Source: Brachionus manjavacas
Lineage: Eukaryota > Rotifera > Eurotatoria > Ploima > Brachionidae
Assembly: GCA_019054805.1 (NCBI GenBank)
Contig: JAHQIY010000007.1
Coordinates: 5,833,501 to 5,897,500 of the forward strand
DNA: 64,000 nucleotides
Reading direction: 5' to 3'
Part shown: positions 21,850 to 31,700 of the stretch, piece after piece
Numbering within the stretch: position 1 is the stretch's first letter
How the letters are laid out: each line of letters starts with the position of its first letter
Notes under the pieces: generated by a model
What the model was told of the DNA's origin: nothing
The model's database searches: none
What the model saw: only the letters and a program-made list of their open reading frames with translations
Translations under genes and position numbers: made by a program

Positions 21850-22530
21850 TTATTTAAATTTTATAATGTGTATATACCTATTAAAAGAAGGTTGTGTTTA
21901 TATAATCAAGTGTAAAAAATGTAATTTGTTTTATGTAGGTGAAACAAGTAAAAATTGTAAGACTAGAATTTATCAACATTTAAATAACATTGCACTTTTT
22001 AGAAAAAACATTGTAAAAAGTCTTGAAAATTTTGACTCAAACTCAGAGATAGCAAACTATTTTGGAAAAGTAGATCATGAAACACATGACTTTACTTTTG
22101 TTATTTTCAAAAATAATCTAATTGAAGATTCAAATAGAAATTAAGTAGAGACTGAATTAAAAGATTTATTCAAATGTTTAAAAATTCCTTTAATTAAACA
22201 AAAAATACCGAATTATCAATTCATTAAAACATTATCTTTTTGAAAAACAACAGAAATTAAAATTTTTATAAACAAACATTGTTTGTAAAGTTAAATTTAC
22301 TTGAAAAATATTTTTGTAAATTTATAAATTTCTATGTTCTTCTATGAAATGAAAATTAAATTTTTTTATTTATAATTTATTTTAAAAAAAATGTGGAAAT
22401 TTTTTTTTTTTTTTTTAAAGAATTTTTAAAATAACAAAAAAATTGATTTTTTCTTTTATATTATTCTGAAGAAGGCAATATATTGCCGAAACGCGTCAAT
22501 AGATAATAAAATTTTTTTACAATCGTTTTT
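21850..22530 (+). mobile_element. Penelope-like element, 3' fragment
   Basis: It contains the C-terminal GIY-YIG endonuclease frame (21866-22243), then a 3' region with GGCAATATATTGCC (a perfect palindrome near 22473-22486) followed by GAAACGCGTC. That combination of a GIY-YIG end plus a GCAATAT..GAAACGCG tail is typical of Penelope-like retroelements. The reverse-transcriptase part is absent, so the copy is 5'-truncated. It begins about 115 bp after the Mutator-like element. Confidence 0.75.
21866..22243 (+). pseudogene. GIY-YIG endonuclease of Penelope-like element
   Basis: The frame reads KEGCVYIIKCKKCNLFYVGE, then TSKNCKTRIYQHLNNI. VYII...YVG are the two strands of the GIY-YIG fold; the CxxC between them and the Arg of KTRIYQH are usual in Penelope-like elements. 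A TAA at 22142-22144 interrupts the frame; the same frame then continues VETELKDLFKCLKIPL to TGA at 22241-22243, supplying the Glu expected in the second half of the nuclease. Apart from this stop the domain looks intact. The endonuclease normally cuts target DNA during integration. Confidence 0.8.
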
Positions 22531-22782
22531 ATTTTGTTTATTATAATAAAAAAAAATTTTTCAATCGTTTTCATTGTGTTTATTTTATTTTCTATTTGAA
22601 TACACTTTTTTTCTAATTAGAAAGCGAATACCGCAATTTAGAAAAGAAATTCTCCATTTTCTCCTAAATATTTTGTTCTAATTAATTAGGAGATACTTTC
22701 TTAAAATTAAAAAACAGTTTCTACATTTTAGAAAACACATTAAATACCACCCTTAAAAAATTAATTAATTAATTCGATATTT

Positions 22783-25700
22783 TTAAAGTTTATTTTTACA
22801 ATAATAAATGCAAAATGGTATAAAACTTGAGACATATAAATTAAAAGATAAAATTAAAAAAGTAACTAAAAAAGAGCAATTTTGTGTATTGATTGAAAGA
22901 TTTACAATACCAGTGAAAATATTGGCTATCAAAAAAATTGCCAAACCAACATATTTAGAATCAGCTATTCGATAGAAAGAGTGTGTAATATCTAGCAAGG
23001 CATTCAAAGTGTTATCCATTTCAAACTGGTTTATTAGATGAGTTCGATTTATCAATTTTTTTAATACCTGAACCGTAATAATGTTTCCAAAGACAAGAAT
23101 CGACCATAAAAAGCACGCTGTGCATAGCTTAAAAATAAAATTTAATTTTTGATTCTAAGGATAATTAAAAAAAAAAGTGTCCTTAAAAACCAACACGTCT
23201 TAGCATTGAAAAAATTAAAAAAAGTGCCAAATATTCTCGATTATTTAAATCAAAATATCCCTTTTAATCTAAAATCTAACTTTTTAAAACAATTTTTCTA
23301 TTAATTTAATTAACACTAAAAGCTTTATTTTGATTTTTTTTTTATCTCATTTTATTAACTTTAATTTTATTTTTTATTTTGATTTTTATCAAAGATTTTG
23401 ATTCTGAAGGAGCCCTAGCTCGGTACAGAAAACAAATAAATAAATAAATTTAATTTTGTCAGTCCCTAAACTTAGAGATATATGGGAACAAACTCGAAAG
23501 TCAAAAAAATGTAAAATTTCTAGGCATTAAGTTTGACCAAAAATTAACCTTCAACTCTATGGTTGAGGATATAAAAAAACGCTGCAACTCAAGATTAAAT
23601 TTAATTAAAATTTTGTCAAACAAAAAATAGGGCTTAAATACTTATACTTTAGGTAATCTCTACAAATCATTAATAGGCTCGATTTTAGACTATTAATTTC
23701 CCTGTCTAAACTTATTTTCAGAATCATACATTAAAAGAATTCAGGCTATTCAAAACTCAGCAGTTCGATTCATTCTTAAAATAAAATATGATAACTCTCC
23801 AACAAACTACATAATGAGGCCTTTGATAAACTAAAACTATCAAAAGTCTCTAATCGACTTTTTGAGTTGTCTGAGAGATATATTGTAGGAGGACTGAGCC
23901 ATTCTGTTCCATTAGTAACCTGACTGGTCGAGGAGTACTTGAAGGGCTTCGAATCAAGATACAAAGAATACCCGACTCCACTGTGTAATTGCTACCTAAC
24001 TATTTCTTCTAATTTTCCTGAAACATCAACTTTGTAAACATGTATCACATGTAACTTTATTTTTTAATTATATATATACTAATATCCCCTTTTTATCTCA
24101 TTTTATTCTAGGCTATTTGATTTAACTGTTAATTTGTTACAAAAAATAATCACAAAATTACCAACTAAACTTTCATTTTTTTTAGCTTATTTACTTTATT
24201 TTGATTATTTTTTTATCTCATTTTATTAACTTTAATTTTATTTTTTATTTTGATTTTGATTTTTATCATAGATTTTGATTCTGAAGGAGCCCTAGCTCGG
24301 TACAGAAAACAAATAAATAAATAAATTTAATTTTGTCAGTCCCTAAAATAGTAACCTTTATTTATCTGTGACGAGCTGAAGCTCCTTTTGATTAAATGAA
24401 AATTTGTTAAAAAAAAAACAGAATTAAAAAGATGGTAATACCATCTTAACCGAAGCTAATGAAATTTACTTCAATTATTTTAAGAATCTTTTAGTTTTTC
24501 CGACGCTGCAAAGTGATCCAAAAACAATGCAAGCAAAGTACTGCAAAATACTGCAGCGCCCTCTTTCAATAATCCGACTAGAGCCTTAAACATGCCACGC
24601 ATTACATAAAAGATAAAAGCTAAGAATACATCATTATTAAGCCTATAATATTAGAAAATTTTTTCTTTTCAAATTTACTTGGATAAATTTAGTCTTTTAC
24701 AAAACTAAGCTTAAACACTTTTTTGCTTTTTGTAATATATTCTGGTACATCACATCCACAATAGATCCTGAAAGCATGTTGTAAAATAAATTTAAAAAAA
24801 ATCTCCAAAAAAAAATTTATTTTTTTAAATAATTATAATTTTTTGGTAGTTTTTAAAATAGATTTTTAATAAATATAATAATCAATTTTTTCTTTTTTTT
24901 AATTTGACTATCTAATCGTAAAAAAAGGTCCAGTAGATCATAAAAAATCTAGTCCTTCTAGTATTAAAAACACATAAATATTTCTTTGACCACTCACTAA
25001 AAAAATTTGTCTATTGCATCTGTTTGAACTGTACAGCTTTTTCAAAGTCAAGTTCTGCTCGAACAGAAAAATGTAAATAAATTGATAGTGATAGAAATTA
25101 ATCGAAAGACTATTTATTTATTTGTTTATCTGTATCGGTTAAAAAAATAATCAAAAATTAGGTAAAGAAAAAATTTAAATAAAAGAGTGACAGCTTTTAC
25201 ACGTATAAATGCTCGAGAGTTCAGAAAAAAAAGAAATTGTAAAGTAAGAGAGAGATTATCTTTCTTACTAATAAATCTATCTTTATCTATCTATTACAAA
25301 TACCTTAAAGTGCGAATGAATGTGAAAAATATTATATTTTAAATTGAAATATTAGCAAGTTTTTTTTTCTATTTATTTTTTTTGAATTTTGAAATTACGT
25401 TGTTTCATTACAACTCTATACTTAAGCATGTTAAAATTTGAAATATAATTACGCAATTATTTTTAGAAATCAAAAATAGAAAAAAAATTTCCTTTTATTG
25501 TTTTTCTATTTTATTTCTAATTCTTTCTGAGATGTAAAAATATTAATGAAATTTGCCAAAAAAATCAGAGTAAATCATAGTATACAAAATTACAATAATG
25601 AAAAAAAATATTTTTGATCTAGACCTGGTTTAGTTTTTTCACTTAAGTGACAGGTGTTGGTTTTAAAAAATTTTAATTTATCTTTACCGTGTAAAAAATA

Positions 25701-28700
25701 AACGACAAATTGCATATTCTTCTTGATACATCCTGGATATAGGTTGAGCTAAGATGTGTGAAGATAAAGAAAATAATTGAAGAAACAAGCAAAAAAATTC
25801 CGCATTTTTTGGACGCAGTCAAATGATCATTATTACATTCACTGATAAGAGATTAAAAATAAAATTAAATAAAATTTAATTAAAAAAAAATAAAATTGTT
25901 ACTTATTATTCATTATTCTTTTTAATTCATAACAAATTGATTCACCAAAAAAATACAAAGATATGTATCCGATTGTACTGAAAAATCCTTCTTTATTTTT
26001 ATCGATTAAAGTAGTTCTAGCCTTATCATATTCCAAAAGATAATCCGAAAAGCTTTCCATCATAAGAAAACATTGGTAAACAACCCCAATGAGCAACGAG
26101 ATAAAAAATGCTCTCCTGGAGCTGCCTTTTATTACAAAGTCGAATGGACTAGCCAAGACCTTAAAAAAAAATTGTGCAATTATTAATAAAAAATGTAATA
26201 AAAAACTATCGTTTATCTTAAAACCTCAAAATTTAGTATTTTTTATTTTGAACGTTGTCAAAAGAAAGACTCTTATTTAGATTTTTTATAGCAGAAAAAT
26301 TTTTCATTTTAGACATATTACTTACTTTATCTACTAATTAATCTGATAAAATTAATTTAAGTACAATTTACCTAAATTTTAGAAATTTTTTGAATAATTT
26401 TTCGTTTGAAAAATTATAAAAGTATTAAAAAAATCTTCATAAAAAAAACCCCGAAATTCTCCAATTTTTTTAGGAAATTCTTGCTTCTAGAACTTTATTT
26501 TACCTTATTTTACGTAAAATCTGTTTAATTTATGATTTTTGCTTTTATAAATTTACGAAAATTTAGACCTAATGGAGCAGCTATTTATGCTCGTTGTTGA
26601 CTTAGACGCTCATGGTTAAGTTAATCAACTTACCAATGATATCGACAAAGATATCGCTATATCAAAATATTTTCATAAGATGAGAGAATAGAATAGAAAA
26701 TACATTTTTTATTAATTAAAAAATATACTATTTTGGGGTCTTGCTTGTTGTGTGACCAAGGGGTCATGTAATATGTGACCTGATGATTAAGTCAGTTTGG
26801 TTACCGGATATTTTTTTTTCGGGTCACATAAGCTTGGGTCACACATTATTTGACCAAAATTTTCTTTCTTATTTTTTTTATTTTAAACCAAAATATTTTT
26901 GTGACCCATCAAAATATTTGGTGACTCATTTAATTTTTGTGCAAGTCATGACTTTATCAATTAATTCTTTATCAAATTTTTATCAATACCTGCTTCATCT
27001 GGACCAGTTGAAAGAATATTTTACTAAAATTTTTGTCTTGAAAAAATTTGGAATTAAATTTTGGTGACCCATCAGAATCCTTTTGTGACCCATTAAAAAA
27101 TTTTGGTGACCTATAAATTTGTAAATTTTTGGTATCGATGGTCATAAAATGTGTGACCCAAACTTATGTGACCCGAAAAAAAAATATCCGGCCACCAAAC
27201 TATTAGTCATCAGGTCACATATTACATGACCCCCTTGGTCACATAACAGGCAAGACTCCTATTTTGAATGACATAGTTATTTTTCAAAGAGCATTGCGAA
27301 CCAAATACGTGACTTCAAAAGCTCCAAGACGCTCGGTCTTTCTAAATGTTGTTGAAAAATGATGGTTCTTTTGGAAATCTGGGGTCTAATCTGTTATGCA
27401 TAGTGATGGTAATCGACTCCAGTTGCTTGGTAAAATTCAAAAATCGGCTAATTTTATTTAGTCGAATATTAAATCAACTAAATTTTTTTAGTCGATTTGG
27501 TTTTATTACGTTAATTTACCTATAATAATCAAGTCGTAGTAACACTGTATATTCAATATGGAATTAAAAAAAATTGCAGTAAAAAGGTTTTTTAATTTGT
27601 AAAATTTAGTGAAATAACATAAAATTTAAATTCCGATAAATTTAAAAAAATTTTAGAAACAATTGTCCCAAATTGAACATACAGTGCTTCTACGACTTGA
27701 TTATTTTACGTAAATTAACGTAATAAAACCAAATCGACTAAAATTTTTTTTAGTCGATTGAATAGTCAACTAAAAAAAATTAGTCGACTTAAAGTTAGTC
27801 GACTATTGAATCGATTTTTGATAATCGATTGCCAACACTAGATATGTGACCAGAAAGAAAAAAAAGTAAACATAAAACATAGGTCACCTAAATTCTTTCC
27901 TAGTCACTAAGATTTTTTTTGGTCACCGAATTTTTGATTTAAAAAAATTGATCCTAATATACTTTGGATGAAGATACTTTGGCACGTCCTGATACTCTCA
28001 CAGTCATAGATAACGATTTCAGTGAAGCCTCATCTGACGATTTATTAGAAGATGAAAGTCTCATAGGAAAAGCCGTGTTGAAGTTAGCTCAATTTTAGTT
28101 TTAATTTAATAGTTTAATTTAAATCCAGTTTAGTCCAAACTATCGAAATTCACTCAATTGACCCCATGAGCCGTTGCTTTTTCAGAAGTTACACAGCTCG
28201 TAGTTAAAAAGGCACTTAGTAAACACAAAAATCCAGTTTATTGTCCTGTTTGTTGTCAAAAAATGAGAAATCAAAAAGGAATTAATGGTTAAAATACATA
28301 TATAATTTTTTTTTAATTATTTTTGATCACTAAATTGGTTTTGTGAAATTCTGTACAAAAGAACAAAACAAAGTGTTAAAAAAATTGCAGCTGGACCAAT
28401 TTTTTTACACTTTGTCCAGGACCAAAAAAAACTGTCAAATTCCCTGTTATTTTCCAATGATCTGGTAACCTTTTTTATCTTCAAAAATATGGCAACATTG
28501 CAAACATTATAAATAACTATCTTAAAAAATTGCTCCTGTTGCTACAAAAAATGGAGGTTAAAGATGTCTCCAGAAAAATTTAGCTACATTTTTTACTCTG
28601 GGAATCCTTCAAAAAGCAATAAACTTAGTCTAAAACTTTCTGGAAAGCAAATACCCTACACTGACTCCCCAGTCTTCCTTGGAATTAAATTTGACCAAAG

Positions 28701-31700
28701 TCTTTGTTTCAACTCCCAAGTTGAATTCATTCGTTCTAGATGCCACGATCGCGTGAATTTAATTAAAATTTTGTCACTCAGATCGTGAAAGTTAAGTAAA
28801 AAAACCTTTATTGGAATCTATAATGCACTTATGGGTTCCATTATAGACTATAGTTTTTTCATCCTATCCTGTGTTTGCCAGACAAAGATTAAAAAACTGC
28901 AAGTAATTCAAAATACATGTTTTAAGTCAATCTATCACTTACCATGTGACACACCGTCTATTCAACTTTCTGGCCTTCTCGAGGAACAAAAGGTAGATAG
29001 AATTGAGTCAAGACTCAGAATTCTGCTTGAAAAGTACATAAAAAAAAGTTTAATATATAAAAACACTCTCATTATTTCACTCATACAGGATTATTTTGAT
29101 GTTTTTGTTGAAAGCCCAAGAAGTTCTGAACTTAAAACCCTACTTTGAAAAGTTTTAAATGAGCTCTTCCAATGGACAACAGTTTATCTGTAACATTTGC
29201 AATTTCTCTTTCAAATTCTAAATAACTTTTTTATGGACACTGTTTTAAATTTTAAATACAAATGGTGAAAGGAGTTTTATTACTCAAAGCCATATATTTT
29301 AAATATTAAATAAACTATTAAAATGAAAAAAAGTAAAAAAAATTGAATAGCTTTTTTTCTAGAAGTTTAAAATTAGTTCTGAGAGTGCAGCATGGTGCAA
29401 AATTCAAAGTTGCATCAACTTTTAAAGTCTGCTAATGGTGTGCAAAATCTCGGCAAAATGCACTCGCTCGATTATATGCTAAACTCTGCAAATTTAGCTA
29501 ACCTTGATATTTAATGCAACTTTGAATGTTGCACTATGCTGCATTTACAGAACTAAGTTTAAACCTTTAGAAAAAAAGTTATTCAATTTTTTTTCATTTT
29601 TATCCTGTTCTTTTTATCATTTTGTACTGAATTTCACAAAACCACAAAACTTGAATTAATAAAAATGTATTTATCACTTTGTACATTTTTTTCTTCAGAG
29701 CTTAGATGACTACAATATAAATTTCTTGGTCACCAAGTCCACATAATACATCTGGTCACATAACAGGCGAGAACCGAAATTCGAGTGGCCAAAATAGATA
29801 CATTAGAACGGAAGGATGCTAAAATTATATTAGAAAGGGTGACATCAGAAAAACGCGGTTTGTCGACAAGAAAAGCAGCTCAAGAAGTTCACATGAATTT
29901 CCTAGAATGGTACTTAAAGAGAATTTAAGTCTAAACCATACCAAGTTCTAGACTATCATGATTTAATACCAATTGATCATCCAAAAAGGTTAGATTTTTG
30001 CATATGGTTTGAGTCCTTACCTAAAATGACTTATAAAAAGTTAACTTGCTTTAGCAAACCATATTTTTACCTAACAGAACCTGTTAATAAAATATGCAAT
30101 TAGTAATTTTTCTAGTGGAAAGTAGTAAGAGAGAATTTCAAGAAATTATGCTATCAACAAGATGATGCCAAGCCTCACACAGCAAATTCAAAAATTTGGT
30201 GAAGATTTCAATTTCAAGGCAAGAAAAGATGGTTTTCCTAAACTCCAGAACTGAATCCAAGTGACTTTTATGTAAAGGATTATTTAAAATCAAAAGTCTG
30301 TAATCGGTTAACAAAAGTCTTAGATAAATTAAATAGCAATATTAAAAGAGAAAAAAAAATTTCGCGAATATAGTTTGAATACTAAAATTTTTCAAATACC
30401 AAATATATAAACTTGTCCAACCTTTAGCTATTTCGAAAGATTGTTTGTAATTTTCTTTAGGTTTTATTTAAACTTATTAAATCTCTTTTCTTTTTATTTA
30501 TATTTTTAATTTATATTTTGCTCTGAAGGAGCATTAGATCGAAATAGATAAACAAATAAATAAACTATATCATATTTTATAACTAGAAAATTAAAATGTC
30601 GAGTGCGAGTATTTCAAAAAATACTTTAATATTGTGTAACAATACAAATTTAAATGGTTTATTTTTCAATTTTTGTGGCTTTTTTAATAAATTTGTGGCA
30701 TGAAACTTAAAAATTGAGGTATGGTATTCGAAAAATTGTGTACATGATTTTAATGGACCACTTAAAGATTCATTAAAGATTCATTATTTAACTAAAAAAA
30801 GGATTTTATTTTAGTAGAAAATTTCACTTTTTGAAAGTATTAATATGAAGGTCACATTAATGAATAAATATTAAATATGTACCAAAAAAAAACTCAAAAT
30901 TTGTTATAAACTTTTTCCTTCTTTATAAAAATTGACACCTAATATGAATAAAATATTTATTGATAGTGTAACAAAAATTATCTCATTTCCAAGAGAAGAT
31001 AACAGAAGAAAAAGATTTGGGTATTTTTATTAAAAATGATTTAAAATGGAATAAACAATGTACTGTAGCAGCTATGAAAGCTAACCGAATACTGGGTCTG
31101 ATAAGAAATTCTTTTAAGAATCTTAGCCGAAAATCATTAAGAGTTCTCTATACATCACTTGTGACACCCCATTTGTAGCATGCAGCGGGAACCTGCAGCC
31201 CGTATTTAAAAACAGAAATCAAAATTCTTGAAAAAATACAAAGAAGAGCGACAAAACTGATTGATTCTACTATAACTAAGTTTTTTGGAGACAGAATGAA
31301 ATACTTAAATCTTATGAGCGTTGAAAATCGTTGTTTAAAAGGAGATTTAATTCAAATAATAAAATTTTTAATGGTTTTGAAAAAGTATCGTTAATAAATG
31401 GTATCAATTTTGCTTGTAGTGTAAAAAACCCTAGAAGACCACATGACAATAGACTGGTCCGAGAAATAAATCACAGAGGCTCATTTAGACAAAATTTGTG
31501 AAAAAATCGCTGTGTAAATTTTGCAACAGTTAATCGGTGAATGCTATTAATTTGCATTTGAAAAAATAAAACAAGCTCAATATTGCGTATCATTCAAAAC
31601 AGAGAAAAAATTTTCAAAATTTTGGAAAAACAGTCAATTTTTACATTTTTTTACCAAAAACCTAATTTTTTTGTCCGGAAGCATTTTGGATTACTTTATC

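Larger units (their letters stand above)
27382..29775. mobile_element. Inverted-repeat element 2, larger relative of element 1
   Basis: The left end GGGTCTAATCTGTTATG and right end (reverse complement GGTTCTCGCCTGTTATGTG) match the termini of element 1. Flanking octamers GAAATCTG (27374-27381) and GAAATTCG (29776-29783) are a slightly diverged target duplication. The left terminus is itself split by the MITE at 27401-27840. The interior holds pieces of a plus-strand gene: an acidic stretch [19 protein letters not shown] (about 27967-28025) and [20 protein letters not shown] (about 28205-28265), perhaps the former transposase. GGTTTTGTGAAATTC at about 28338 is inverted at about 29631. A LINE fragment and a foldback element lie inside. 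Confidence 0.7.
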
